Source: Paracoccus sp. (in: a-proteobacteria) (lineage in GTDB: Bacteria > Pseudomonadota > Alphaproteobacteria > Rhodobacterales > Rhodobacteraceae). Taken from it: a stretch of DNA of 9,869 bases. Below are positions 1 to 7,236 of the stretch, piece by piece (the first letter of the stretch is position 1; each line of letters opens with the position of its first letter). The position numbers and the translations under genes were made by a program. A model generated the notes under the pieces. It was not told the DNA's origin. It made no database searches and was given only the letters and a program-made list of their open reading frames with translations. The stretch is from positions 1 to 9,869 of the forward strand of contig JAGPGI010000073.1 of NCBI GenBank assembly GCA_018056045.1, given 5' to 3'.

Positions 1-30
1 TCTCCCGTCCATGTTTGCGCTAGCACGCGT

Positions 31-60
31 GTTATAGCCACATTCCCGCCCCTGCGGCAA
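31..60 (-). promoter_or_regulatory. Possible leftward sigma70-type promoter for a gene beyond the left edge
   Basis: On the minus strand a -35-like TTGCCG (55-60) is separated by 18 bp from a -10-like TATAAC (31-36). At the far left edge the minus strand reads ACGGGAGA, which resembles a ribosome binding site. A divergent gene may therefore start just outside the window. This rests on hexamer matching only; promoter calls in GC-rich alphaproteobacteria are unreliable. Confidence 0.25.
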
Positions 61-116
61 CTGGCGCATGCGCAAGGGTTTGCACTAAAGGTTGCGTCAT
101 GCAAGGCGAAGGTATC

Positions 117-857
117 ATGACGGCTGAGGCATATTCGATCATCGGCGCGGGGCGGCCTTCGCGCTGGCTGCTGACCTGCGATCACGCGACCAACCGGGTG
201 CCGGATTGGGTCGGCGGCGGCGATCTGGGCATCGCGCCCGAGGATATGGCCCGCCACATCGCCTATGATGTCGGCGCGGCGGGACTGACCCGGGCGCTGG
301 CCCAGCGGCTGGATGCGCCGGCGATTCTGTCGGATTTTTCGCGGCTGGTCATCGACCCGAACCGGGGCGAGGACGACCCCACCCTGCTCATGCGCATCTA
401 TGACGGCACCGTCATCCCGACGAACCGCCACGCCGGCGCCCCTGAACGCGAGGCCCGGCTTGAGCGGCTTTACCGCCCCTATCACGCGGCCTATGCGACA
501 CTGGCAGCGGCGCGACCCGACCGGGCGATCTGCGCCATCCACAGCTTTACCCGCCAGTTGCGCGGCCGCCCGCGCCGGCCATGGGCGGTGGGCGTGCTCT
601 ATTCGCATCGCGATGAAAGGCTGGGGCCGGCGCTGATCCGCGAATGCCGCGAGGCAGGCTGGATCACCGGCGACAACGAACCCTATTCCGGACATCTGCA
701 GGGCGATTCCATCGACCGCCATGCCCTGGCCCATGGCCGTCCGAACGTGCTGATCGAGATCCGCAACGACCTGATCGAGGACGCCGACGGACAAGAGCTT
801 TGGGCGGACCGGCTGGCGGGGATCCTGCGCGGCTTTCTGGATCGCCACGGGATCTGA
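117..857 (+). CDS. N-formylglutamate amidohydrolase family protein
   Basis: The product is a 246-residue cytoplasmic hydrolase of the N-formylglutamate amidohydrolase family (PF05013). Its classical member, HutG, splits N-formyl-L-glutamate into formate and glutamate at the end of histidine breakdown. Family-typical blocks are present in order (numbered from the ATG at 117): TCDHATNRVP (20-29), the ARHIAYDVGA helix and SDFSRLVIDPNR (about 45-83), AIHSFT (140-145), GVLYSHRDERLG (159-170), DNEPYSG (186-192) and IEIRNDLI (213-220). There is no signal peptide. An in-frame ATG at 99 has a well-placed AAAGG (87-91). I prefer 117 because it has GAAGG four bases upstream and because the extra residues QGEGI look like a translated leader. 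No hut genes lie nearby, so the true substrate could be another formylated or acylated amino acid. The gene converges on lctP. Confidence 0.8.
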   Translation: MTAEAYSIIGAGRPSRWLLTCDHATNRVPDWVGGGDLGIAPEDMARHIAYDVGAAGLTRALAQRLDAPAILSDFSRLVIDPNRGEDDPTLLMRIYDGTVIPTNRHAGAPEREARLERLYRPYHAAYATLAAARPDRAICAIHSFTRQLRGRPRRPWAVGVLYSHRDERLGPALIRECREAGWITGDNEPYSGHLQGDSIDRHALAHGRPNVLIEIRNDLIEDADGQELWADRLAGILRGFLDRHGI

Positions 858-875
858 AAACGCGATCCGGAAACG

Positions 876-899
876 GGGGGCGGCGTCACCAACGCCCCC
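876..899. terminator. Hairpin between convergent genes
   Basis: A perfect 7-bp inverted repeat, GGGGGCG (876-882) and CGCCCCC (893-899) with a 10-nt loop, sits between the stop codons of the amidohydrolase gene (857) and lctP (907). There is no clear U-tract on either side. Its place between two convergent genes suggests a shared terminator. Confidence 0.45.
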
Positions 900-906
900 A
901 CGATGA

Positions 907-2673
907 TCAAGCCTTTGCGCCGTCGCGGCTGTACATCCCGGCCAGCACCACCGCCAGCCAGACCAGCGCCAGCAGCCACCAGAAGCCGCCATAGATCAGC
1001 GCCATGCCGATAAACGCGCCCTGCACGACGTAATAGGTCATCGGCACCAGCGTCTTGCGGATCAGGTCGCCCTCGCGGTCCACCAGCCCGACCGTGGCCG
1101 AGGCGGCGACGACGTTATGGACGCAGATCATGTTGCCGGCGGCCCCGCCGATCGCCTGCAGCGCGACAACGATGGTCGCGCCCGCCAGATCCAGCCCGAT
1201 CCCCTGCGCCGTCGAGAACTGGAACAGCGAGAACATCATGTTCGAGATCGTGTTCGACCCGGCGATGAAAGCCCCCAGCGCCCCGATCAGCGCCGAGAAC
1301 ATCGGCCATGCCGTGCCCACCAGCGCCGACATGCCGGCCGCCAGTGTCAGCGGCATGGATTGCACCCCCTCGGAGCCGGAATTGATGAAGACCTGCACCA
1401 TCCGCACCGCCAAGAGCAGCGCCGGGGCGGCGGCGATCATCGTCTGCGCCGACAGCCCCCAGGCCCGCGCGTAATCCGGGGCCTTCATCCGATAGATGAA
1501 ATAGGAAATCAGCGAGGCGACGATCAGCACCGTGCCCGGCGAATAGAGCATCTGCACCTTGGAGGTGATGCCCGAGCCGAACAGGTTCTCGAACGCGATG
1601 GTGGTCGAGGGGCCGGTCAGCCATGCCTTCAGCGGCGCGATCACCCGCGTCAGCACCAGCAGCCCGATGGTGATGACATAGGGGCTCCATGCCGTCATCA
1701 ACGAGATATCGCTGCGCCCATGCGGATGGTCAACGTCCTCGGCCTCATGGGCGATTTCCTCGTCCATCTTGCCCTTCCAGCTGGCATCCCAGTCGCGATG
1801 CGCGGGAAAGTCGAAGACGGTCTTGGGCAGGAACAGCCCGCGTCGCGCCGCCGGCACGACGATCAGCAGCCCCAGCATGCCCCCGACCAGCGAGGGGAAT
1901 TCCGGCCCAAGGAACCTGGCCACCAGATAATAGGGCAGCGTAAAGGCCAGACCGGCGAAGATCGCGAATTGCCATGCGCCAAAGCCCTCGCGGAAGCTGC
2001 GCCGGGCGCCGAAGAAGCGCGTCATCATCGCCACCATCAACAGCGGGATGATGAAACCTATGGACATGTGCAGAAAGGCCACGCGCTCGGCGATGACCGG
2101 GATGTATTCGGGCAGGGTCGCGGGCGCGATGGCGGCATTGACGGTATCGCTGTTCGACAGGCCCGTCTGCACCCCCACCAGCATCGGCGTGCCGACCGCG
2201 CCAAAGGACACGGGCGTCGACTGGATGATCAGCGTGACCATGACCGCCGCCATGGCCGGGAAGCCGATGGCGACCAAGAGGGGGGCGGCCACGGCGGCCG
2301 GCGTGCCAAAGCCCGAGGCCCCCTCGACCATGGCGCCAAAGAGCCAGGCGATGATGATGGCCTGCACCCGGCGGTCGGGCGAGATTTCGGTGAAGCCGCG
2401 CTTGATCGCCTGGATCGCGCCGGATTCCTGCACGGTATAAAGCAGCAGGATCGCCCCAAAGACGATATAAAGCAGCGTGATCGCGGTGATGACGCCATTC
2501 GCCGTCGCCCCGGCCACCTTGGCAAGGTCGGTCCCCCACAGCGTCACCGCCAGAACGACCGTGGCCAGATAGGCGAAGAGCATCGCCACCTTGGCCGAAA
2601 GCTGCATGACGACAAGAAATATGAAAACCGCCGCGATCGGAACGAGCGCGGCGATGAACATGATTGATGACAT
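907..2673 (-). CDS. lctP: L-lactate permease (LctP family)
   Basis: The product is a 588-residue inner-membrane transporter of the lactate permease family (PF02652; E. coli homologues LldP and GlcA), which imports L-lactate, D-lactate or glycolate with protons. It is strongly hydrophobic throughout. Family signatures include EGASGFGTP (117-125), [13 protein letters not shown] (151-163), [15 protein letters not shown] (467-481) and [18 protein letters not shown] (513-530). A charged loop rich in His, Asp and Glu (about 290-323) separates the two halves. Length is about that of E. coli LldP. The ATG at 2673 has GGGGGG (2680-2685) six bases upstream on the coding strand. The gene follows two sugar-dehydrogenase-like genes after an 83 bp gap. 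The sequence does not distinguish lactate from glycolate, or import from export. Confidence 0.93.
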   Translation of the reverse strand: MSSIMFIAALVPIAAVFIFLVVMQLSAKVAMLFAYLATVVLAVTLWGTDLAKVAGATANGVITAITLLYIVFGAILLLYTVQESGAIQAIKRGFTEISPDRRVQAIIIAWLFGAMVEGASGFGTPAAVAAPLLVAIGFPAMAAVMVTLIIQSTPVSFGAVGTPMLVGVQTGLSNSDTVNAAIAPATLPEYIPVIAERVAFLHMSIGFIIPLLMVAMMTRFFGARRSFREGFGAWQFAIFAGLAFTLPYYLVARFLGPEFPSLVGGMLGLLIVVPAARRGLFLPKTVFDFPAHRDWDASWKGKMDEEIAHEAEDVDHPHGRSDISLMTAWSPYVITIGLLVLTRVIAPLKAWLTGPSTTIAFENLFGSGITSKVQMLYSPGTVLIVASLISYFIYRMKAPDYARAWGLSAQTMIAAAPALLLAVRMVQVFINSGSEGVQSMPLTLAAGMSALVGTAWPMFSALIGALGAFIAGSNTISNMMFSLFQFSTAQGIGLDLAGATIVVALQAIGGAAGNMICVHNVVAASATVGLVDREGDLIRKTLVPMTYYVVQGAFIGMALIYGGFWWLLALVWLAVVLAGMYSRDGAKA

Positions 2674-2697
2674 GACTATCCCCCCAATGAATGCCTC

Positions 2698-2725
2698 ATC
2701 ATGGCCGATTCATGTCACAGGGCAA
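2698..2725 (-). promoter_or_regulatory. Possible promoter of lctP
   Basis: On the minus strand TTGCCC (2720-2725) and CATGAT (2698-2703) are spaced by 16 bp, about 25 bases upstream of the lctP start. The match is weak and is supported mainly by the unusually long gap after the aldo/keto reductase gene. Confidence 0.2.
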
Positions 2726-2734
2726 GCGTTCAGA

Positions 2735-2755
2735 CCCGCCCCGGGGGGCGACGGG
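2735..2755 (-). terminator. GC-rich inverted repeat directly after the aldo/keto reductase gene
   Basis: CGCCC (2737-2741) pairs with GGGCG (2746-2750) around a 4-nt loop, and CCCG (2735-2738) can alternatively pair with CGGG (2752-2755). The repeat begins two bases after the aldo/keto reductase stop codon. No U-tract follows on the minus strand. It may attenuate transcription into lctP or stabilise the upstream mRNA end rather than terminate fully. Confidence 0.25.
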
Positions 2756-2756
2756 T

Positions 2757-3719
2757 TCAGCCGGGACGGTAATCGCGCCCCGCCTCGGGGTCGGTCAGTT
2801 CATAGGGCAGCGCCTCGAGCGCCGCCCGGACCGCCGGCGGGATCGGCGCCGCGGCCCAGTCCAGCACCTGCCGGACGCGCTCGGGCCGCGAGACGCCGAC
2901 GATGGTCGAGGTCACGCGCGGATCGCGCATCGAGAATTGCAGCGCCGCCGCGCCGGGCGCGACGCCATGCTCGGCGCAGATCGCCTCGATGCGGCGGATT
3001 CCTGCCAGCCCCGCATCATCGGCCGGCTGATAGGTGATGCGGGGCATGACCGCGCTGCCCTTGGCCAGAACGCCGCCGGCAAAAGGCGCGGCGTTCAGGA
3101 TGGCGATGCCGGCGGCCCGCGCATGGTCGAACATCGGCCCCGCCGAACGGTTGACCAGCGTATAGCGGTTATGGCTGATCAGCGCGTCGAAGGGATAGGC
3201 GCGCAGGATCGGGAACATGACATCAAGCCGGCCCATCGCCAGCCCGACCGCCTGCGCCAACCCCTCGTCGCGCAGCCTGAACAGCTCGTCCAGCGCACCA
3301 CCCGCGCCGGTGATCTCGTTCAGGTCGCGGGCATGTTCGGGGTCGTGCAGATGCAAAAGCGGCACCCGGTCGATGCCCAGACGGGTCAGGCTTTCCTCGA
3401 GCGAACGTCGCACCCGGGCGGCATCAAAGCGGCCGGTCTCCATGTCGCGGTCCAGCTTGGTGGCCAGAACGAAGCCCTCGGGCAGACCGCCGCGCTCGCG
3501 GATCACGGCGCCGATGCGCTCTTCGCTGCGGCCAAAGCCGTAATTGTTCGAGCTGTCCATGAAATTGACCGGCCCGTCGAAGATCGCGCGAAGGGTGGCG
3601 CGTGCGCGGTCCTCATCGACGGCGTAGCCATAGGTATCGGGCATGTCGCCGATCGCCGAGGTGCCAAAGCACAGGGGCGTGACCGCCAGACCCGTGCGGC
3701 CGATCGCTGTTCTTTCCAT
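2757..3719 (-). CDS. Aldo/keto reductase, D-threo-aldose (L-fucose) 1-dehydrogenase type
   Basis: The product is a 320-residue cytoplasmic NAD(P)-dependent oxidoreductase with the aldo/keto reductase barrel. The expected catalytic tetrad is visible: Asp55 and Tyr60 in MDSSNNYG, Lys88 in LATKLD, and His125 in LLHLHDPE. The opening (RTGLAVTPLCFGTSAIG), the SNNYG.GRSE block, the C-terminal AALQFSMRDP..TSTIVG segment and the length fit the D-threo-aldose 1-dehydrogenase/L-fucose dehydrogenase branch. These enzymes oxidise an aldose to its lactone; some relatives oxidise pyridoxal to 4-pyridoxolactone. The ATG at 3719 is preceded by a strong GGGGGGAGG. The start is only 24 bp past the stop of the short-chain dehydrogenase gene, so the two are probably one transcript. 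The exact substrate is inferred, not shown. Confidence 0.85.
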   Translation of the reverse strand: MERTAIGRTGLAVTPLCFGTSAIGDMPDTYGYAVDEDRARATLRAIFDGPVNFMDSSNNYGFGRSEERIGAVIRERGGLPEGFVLATKLDRDMETGRFDAARVRRSLEESLTRLGIDRVPLLHLHDPEHARDLNEITGAGGALDELFRLRDEGLAQAVGLAMGRLDVMFPILRAYPFDALISHNRYTLVNRSAGPMFDHARAAGIAILNAAPFAGGVLAKGSAVMPRITYQPADDAGLAGIRRIEAICAEHGVAPGAAALQFSMRDPRVTSTIVGVSRPERVRQVLDWAAAPIPPAVRAALEALPYELTDPEAGRDYRPG

Positions 3720-3743
3720 CGCCTCCCCCCTTGCTTTCGCGGC

Positions 3744-4496
3744 TCAGATGGTGCCGGCCTCGACCAGAAAATCCTGCGCCGTGCACATGGCCGCGTCATC
3801 CGAGGCCAGAAATACCGCCATCCGCGCGACATAGACCGGCTCGATCATGTCCTTCAGGCATTGGCGGTCGCGATGCGCCTCCAGCGCCTCGGGGGTCAGC
3901 CATAGCTGCTTTTGCCGCTCGGTCATGATCCAGCCGGGGACGACGGTATTGACGCGGATGCGGTGTGGCCCCAGATCGCGGGCCATGTTGCGGGTCAGCC
4001 CGTGCACCGCCGATTTGCTGGTCGTATAGGCCGGAAAGCCGCCCTGCGGCATCATCCACGACACCGAGCCCATATTGATGATCGACCCGCCCCCCGCCGC
4101 GATCATATCAGGCGCGACGGCCTGAATGGCAAAGAACATGTGGCGGATATTGGTCGCCGCGCGTTCGTCCCAATAGTCCACGGTCACGTCACGCCAGTCG
4201 TGGCGGTCGTCGCGGGCGGCATTGTTGACCAGCACCTGCGCCGGGCCGACGCGGTCGCGCAGCCGGGCAAAAGCGGCTTGCAGGGCCGGAATGTCGCGCA
4301 GATCGCAGGGCTCGAAGGCGACCTCGCCCGGCGTCTCGCGGGCCAGCGCCGCGCCCGCCCCGGCATCCAGATCGACAAAGCCGACGCGGCAGCCCTGAGC
4401 GGCGAATTCGCGCACCAGCTCGGCACCGATGCCGGATGCGCCGCCGCTGATATAGACCGTGCGGCCCTTGAGACTCGGATAGCTGCCGAATGCCAT
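3744..4496 (-). CDS. Short-chain dehydrogenase resembling NAD-dependent D-xylose/aldose 1-dehydrogenase (XylB-like)
   Basis: The product is a 250-residue classical short-chain dehydrogenase/reductase. The cofactor motif GGASGIG (18-24), the acidic Asp42 after the second strand (typical of NAD preference), NNA (91-93) and the catalytic set Asn116, Ser144, Tyr157 and Lys161 are all present. Several stretches match my memory of Caulobacter D-xylose dehydrogenase XylB: YPSLKG near the N-terminus, DDRH after NNAA, YWDER..TNIRHM, and QCLKD near the C-terminus. Those enzymes oxidise an aldopentose to the lactone in oxidative sugar breakdown. The ATG at 4496 has AAGGA (4501-4505) upstream. It heads a likely operon with the aldo/keto reductase gene. 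Other sugar or polyol dehydrogenase activities remain possible. Confidence 0.85.
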   Translation of the reverse strand: MAFGSYPSLKGRTVYISGGASGIGAELVREFAAQGCRVGFVDLDAGAGAALARETPGEVAFEPCDLRDIPALQAAFARLRDRVGPAQVLVNNAARDDRHDWRDVTVDYWDERAATNIRHMFFAIQAVAPDMIAAGGGSIINMGSVSWMMPQGGFPAYTTSKSAVHGLTRNMARDLGPHRIRVNTVVPGWIMTERQKQLWLTPEALEAHRDRQCLKDMIEPVYVARMAVFLASDDAAMCTAQDFLVEAGTI

Positions 4497-4563
4497 TCGT
4501 CCTTCCCCCTGCGCGAAACGCGATCCCAGCCGCCGCTGCCCGTGCAGTTTCAGGACGAATTGC

Positions 4564-4583
4564 CGGCGGATGCAAGCCCGCCG
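4564..4583 (-). terminator. Weak hairpin after the lytic transglycosylase gene
   Basis: CGGCGG (4564-4569) and CCGCCG (4578-4583) form a 6-bp stem with an 8-nt loop in the 102 bp between the transglycosylase stop and the dehydrogenase start. No U-tract follows on the minus strand. It may mark the boundary between the two transcription units. Confidence 0.25.
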
Positions 4584-4598
4584 TAATCCCTACGCCCC

Positions 4599-5855
4599 TC
4601 AGCCGCGCAAAAGCGCCAGGAGCCGGGTATCGGCATAGCCATCCGCCGTGACCCCGCGTGTGCGCTGATAGGCCTTGATCGCCTCGGAGGTCTGGCTGCC
4701 GATCTTGCCGTCGACGCCGCCGGTGTCAAAGCCGCGCGCGTTCAGCATGCGCTGGATCTCGGATTTCTCGGTGGTCGACAGCGGCCGGTCGCCGCGCGGC
4801 CAGCTGCCCCGGATGCCCGGACGCCCGGCAATCGCCTCGCCCAGATAGGCCACACCCAGCGCATAGCTGTCCGAGGCGTTGTATTTCAGGATGGCGCGGA
4901 AATTCTCGGTGATCAGGAAGGCCGGGCCGCGCGACCCCGCCGGCACCAGAATCGAGCCCGAAGGCACCGCCATGCCATTGGCCGCGCGCACCCCCAGGGC
5001 CGCCCATTGGCTACCCGAGCGCGTCACCGACTTGCCGGTCTGGCCGTAGTCGAAGCCCTGCGGCAGGATCACCTCGGTGCCCCAGGGTTGGCCGGGGCGC
5101 CAGCCCATCTGGCGCAGATAGGATGCGGTCGAGGCCAGCGCATCGGTCGGATCGTTCGACCAGATGTCGCGCCGGCCGTCGCCGTTGAAATCGACGGCAT
5201 GGTTGAGGAAGGACGAGGGCATGAACTGCGTATGCCCCATGGCCCCGGCCCAGCTTCCGACCAGATGGCCATTGTCGATATCGCCGGCCTGCAGGATGCG
5301 CAGCGCCGCGACCAGTTCTCCGGCAAAGAACTCGCCACGCCGCCCGTCATAGGCCAGCGTCGCCAAGGCCGGCACGATCTGCGTGCTGCCGCGATTGGCG
5401 CCGTAATTCGATTCCATCCCCCAGACCGCCAGCACCACCTCGCGCGGGACACCATAGCGCGATTCGATGGCCGAAAGCGTGCCGGCATGGCGCGCCGCCA
5501 TCTGCCGGCCGGTGGTGACCCGCGATCCGCCCACGGCGCCATCCAGATATTCCCAGATCTGCTTGGAGAACTCGCTTTGCCGGCCGTCCAGCGCCACGAT
5601 GCTGGGCATGAAATGCGCGCCCGCCATGGCGCTGTCGAAGACGCCGGGCGTGACGCCCGCCGCCAGCGCGCGCGGGCGGAAGGCCATGACCCAGTTGCGG
5701 AACCCCGCCTCGCTGCCCTGCCCGTTCGCCGTCGGCAGGCCGCCGAAATTGCCGCCGATCATCGCGCCGTGGGTCTGGCTCAGCGAGACTCCGCAGCCGC
5801 TCAGCGAGCCGATCATCAGCGCCGCAAGGGCGATCCGGGTAAAGCGTCTGGTCAT
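4599..5855 (-). CDS. Lipoprotein lytic murein transglycosylase (MltB/GH103-like) with peptidoglycan-binding domain
   Basis: The product is a 418-residue cell-wall enzyme that cleaves the MurNAc-GlcNAc bond of peptidoglycan, forming 1,6-anhydro-MurNAc ends. A lipoprotein signal is clear: a basic start, a hydrophobic core and the lipobox LSGC with Cys21, so the mature protein is probably anchored to a membrane facing the periplasm. The catalytic domain (about 50-345) carries VWGMESNYG with the presumed catalytic Glu148, AGAMGHTQFMPSSF (203-216) and the EF-hand-like DFNGDGRRDIW (222-232), as in MltB. A PG_binding_1 domain (about 358-416) contains LNARGFDTGGVDGKIGSQT. The start at 5855 gives the complete signal peptide. 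The gene lies 80 bp downstream of a small gene of unknown function; co-transcription is possible but unproven. Confidence 0.93.
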   Translation of the reverse strand: MTRRFTRIALAALMIGSLSGCGVSLSQTHGAMIGGNFGGLPTANGQGSEAGFRNWVMAFRPRALAAGVTPGVFDSAMAGAHFMPSIVALDGRQSEFSKQIWEYLDGAVGGSRVTTGRQMAARHAGTLSAIESRYGVPREVVLAVWGMESNYGANRGSTQIVPALATLAYDGRRGEFFAGELVAALRILQAGDIDNGHLVGSWAGAMGHTQFMPSSFLNHAVDFNGDGRRDIWSNDPTDALASTASYLRQMGWRPGQPWGTEVILPQGFDYGQTGKSVTRSGSQWAALGVRAANGMAVPSGSILVPAGSRGPAFLITENFRAILKYNASDSYALGVAYLGEAIAGRPGIRGSWPRGDRPLSTTEKSEIQRMLNARGFDTGGVDGKIGSQTSEAIKAYQRTRGVTADGYADTRLLALLRG

Positions 5856-5935
5856 GTCGGGGCCTGTCCGTTTTTATGTCTGCTCGGGGTTTCGGGGCAG
5901 TCTAACCCAGCCGGAACACGCTGGATAGGGGCGGA

Positions 5936-6280
5936 TCAACCCTCGTCCCCATCATCGTCCCTGTCATCCTCATCGCCGTAAAGCGGCTCCATCTGGGCGA
6001 CGATGACGGCGTTTTCCGCCAGCGCGCGATCCATCAGCACGCGCTCTTCCTCGGGGATCTCATGGCCCTCGGCCAGACGTTCCTCGATGGTGCCATGACC
6101 GGTGACCTCGATCGGGGACAGCCCTGCCTGTTTCAGGATGGCGACGGTTTCGCGCACCGCCTCCTCCTCGTCCTTGCCCGAGGCATAGCAGACCAGCGCC
6201 GCGCCGGTCGCATCCTTGGGCAGACCGTCATCCCTGGCGCGCCCGACCTCGACCAGAAGCGTATAGACCTGCTGAACCAT
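5936..6280 (-). CDS. Small conserved-looking protein of unknown function with acidic tail
   Basis: The product is 114 residues with no signal peptide or membrane segment. The body (1-102) looks like a compact alpha/beta fold: strand VYTLLVEVG (5-13), GAALVCYASG (26-35), a helix with EEAVRETVAILKQAG (39-53), then IEVTGHGTIEERLAEG (57-72) and ENAVIVAQMEPLYG (89-102). The last dozen residues are almost entirely Asp, Glu and Gly. I have a vague impression of similar unnamed proteins in Rhodobacterales but recognise no family. An in-frame upstream extension to 6337 exists; I chose the ATG at 6280 because AAAGGAA precedes it and the extension overlaps the divergent gene's leader. The gene is divergent from the YbaK-like gene, 56 bp apart. 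Confidence 0.75.
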   Translation of the reverse strand: MVQQVYTLLVEVGRARDDGLPKDATGAALVCYASGKDEEEAVRETVAILKQAGLSPIEVTGHGTIEERLAEGHEIPEEERVLMDRALAENAVIVAQMEPLYGDEDDRDDDGDEG

Positions 6281-6336
6281 GGCTTTTCCTTTGCAGCGAT
6301 TTGTCGTCATATCGCCCGAAACGCAAAGGGGTGACA

Positions 6337-6807
6337 ATGAGCAAGAGCTTGCGCCGCGTGCAATCGGCCCTGCAGGAAGCGGGCCTCAGCGTCGAGATCC
6401 GCGAAACCGATGACAGCGCCCGCACCGCCGAGGGCGCGGCGGCGGCGGTCGGCTGCACGGTCGACCAGATCGCCAAGTCGATCATCTTTCGCGGCGAGGC
6501 CTCGGGTCATGTGGTGCTGTTCCTGACCGCCGGCGGCAATCGCGTCGATCCGGCCAAGGCGACCGCAGTGGCCGGCCAGACGCTGGGCAAGGCCGATGCC
6601 GACCTGATCCGGGCCGAGACCGGCTTTGCCATCGGCGGCGTCGCGCCCCTTGGGCATCTGAGCCGGATCGAGGCCTATCTGGACCCGCGCCTGCTGGAAT
6701 TCGACACGGTCTGGGCGGCGGCCGGCACGCCCCGTCACGTCTTTGCCATCGCGCCCGGGGACCTGCTGCGGGTGACGGGCGCCACGCAGGCGGATTTCAC
6801 CGCGTGA
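6337..6807 (+). CDS. YbaK/EbsC-family aminoacyl-tRNA deacylase (Cys-tRNA(Pro)/prolyl-tRNA editing type)
   Basis: The product is 156 residues, the usual length of free-standing YbaK/ProX-type editing proteins (PF04073). These hydrolyse mischarged tRNA such as Cys-tRNA(Pro) or Ala-tRNA(Pro) in the cytoplasm. Typical elements are AAAAVGCTVDQIAKSIIF (34-51) with the conserved Lys47, GFAIGGVAPLGH (96-107) with the GG-x-xP loop, and AAAGTPRHVFAI (127-138). The ATG at 6337 is preceded by AAAGGGG at 6-8 bases; a TTG-initiated extension from 6301 has no such site and is not accepted. The exact mischarged substrate cannot be read from sequence. No synthetase gene is adjacent. Confidence 0.88.
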   Translation: MSKSLRRVQSALQEAGLSVEIRETDDSARTAEGAAAAVGCTVDQIAKSIIFRGEASGHVVLFLTAGGNRVDPAKATAVAGQTLGKADADLIRAETGFAIGGVAPLGHLSRIEAYLDPRLLEFDTVWAAAGTPRHVFAIAPGDLLRVTGATQADFTA

Positions 6808-6833
6808 AAGACGCGCGCCCCGGACATGAAAAA

Positions 6834-6851
6834 GGGCGGGAAAACCCGCCC
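6834..6851 (-). terminator. Rho-independent terminator of the GlsB/YeaQ-type gene
   Basis: A perfect 7-bp stem GGGCGGG (6834-6840) and CCCGCCC (6845-6851) encloses an AAAA loop. On the minus strand it is followed by five U residues (6829-6833). It lies between convergent genes, 29 bases after the GlsB-type stop codon, and may also stop rightward transcription of the ybaK-like gene. Confidence 0.85.
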
Positions 6852-6879
6852 TGATATCCGACCGTCGACTGCGACCCGA

Positions 6880-7128
6880 TCAGGTCACGGCCCGGTAAAG
6901 CCAGATCAGCACCACCGCGCCGAACAGACCGGCAACGCCCTGCGCCACCCAGCTTCCCGCCTGCGCATTCAATCCGACCACACCCAGAAGCGCGTTGCCG
7001 ATGACCGCACCGACAATGCCAAGGATCACATTCAGGATGATCCCCGTATCCGCCTTCATGATGCTGCTGGCGATCCAGCCCGCCAGACCGCCGACGATGA
7101 TCGCCGCAAGCCAACCCAAACCCTGCAT
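6880..7128 (-). CDS. GlsB/YeaQ/YmgE-family small membrane protein
   Basis: The product is 82 residues, almost wholly hydrophobic, with three likely membrane segments (about 5-22, 29-51 and 60-78). The glycine-rich pattern GGLAGWIAS (13-21), the short charged turn KADTG (25-29), then ILNVILGIVGAVIGNALLG (31-49) is the signature of the transglycosylase-associated/GlsB family (PF04226). Members are inner-membrane proteins tied to stress responses; their molecular action is unknown, and the 'transglycosylase-associated' label does not mean enzymatic activity. The ATG at 7128 has GGAG nine to ten bases upstream. The gene is monocistronic by layout, with a terminator on each side. Confidence 0.92.
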   Translation of the reverse strand: MQGLGWLAAIIVGGLAGWIASSIMKADTGIILNVILGIVGAVIGNALLGVVGLNAQAGSWVAQGVAGLFGAVVLIWLYRAVT

Positions 7129-7175
7129 CTCAAAACTCCGCCTGTCAGGACATTTCCGCAGGATGAACGCGAAAA

Positions 7176-7198
7176 CCCGGCGCGCGGTTCACGCCGGG
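7176..7198 (-). terminator. Rho-independent terminator of dapD
   Basis: CCCGGCG (7176-7182) pairs with CGCCGGG (7192-7198) across a 9-nt loop. On the minus strand the stem is followed by UUUU (7172-7175). It begins about 38 bases after the dapD stop codon and separates dapD from the GlsB-type gene. Confidence 0.75.
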
Positions 7199-7236
7199 CT
7201 TGCGAATTTTCAGTTCCGGATCGGCCGGGTCCGGGA

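Noticed and set aside
64..73. Perfect palindrome GCGCATGCGC upstream of the first gene
   Set aside because: Ten-base palindromes made of GCGC/CATG steps are expected by chance in this composition, and it is not paired with other operator-like sequence.
1117..2667. A 516-codon open frame antisense to lctP
   Set aside because: Its product is an Arg/Asp/His/Gln-rich string without recognisable motifs, lies entirely opposite a clear LctP gene, and is the usual product of GC-rich codon bias on the opposite strand.
2691..3905. A 404-codon open frame antisense to the aldo/keto reductase and dehydrogenase genes
   Set aside because: It spans two well-supported genes on the other strand and the gap between them, with Arg/Asp/Gln-rich composition and no family signature.
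4512..4522. CGCG-AAA-CGCG inverted repeat upstream of the dehydrogenase gene, considered as an operator
   Set aside because: The arms are only four bases of CpG-rich sequence, it is too short to assign to a regulator, and no regulator gene is adjacent.
5007..5981. A 324-codon open frame antisense to the lytic transglycosylase gene
   Set aside because: The minus-strand frame has a lipobox, catalytic motif and binding domain, whereas the plus-strand product has only shadow-like composition.
6301..6336. TTG-initiated extension of the YbaK-like gene
   Set aside because: It has no ribosome binding site, while the ATG at 6337 has AAAGGGG at a good distance and gives the normal family length.
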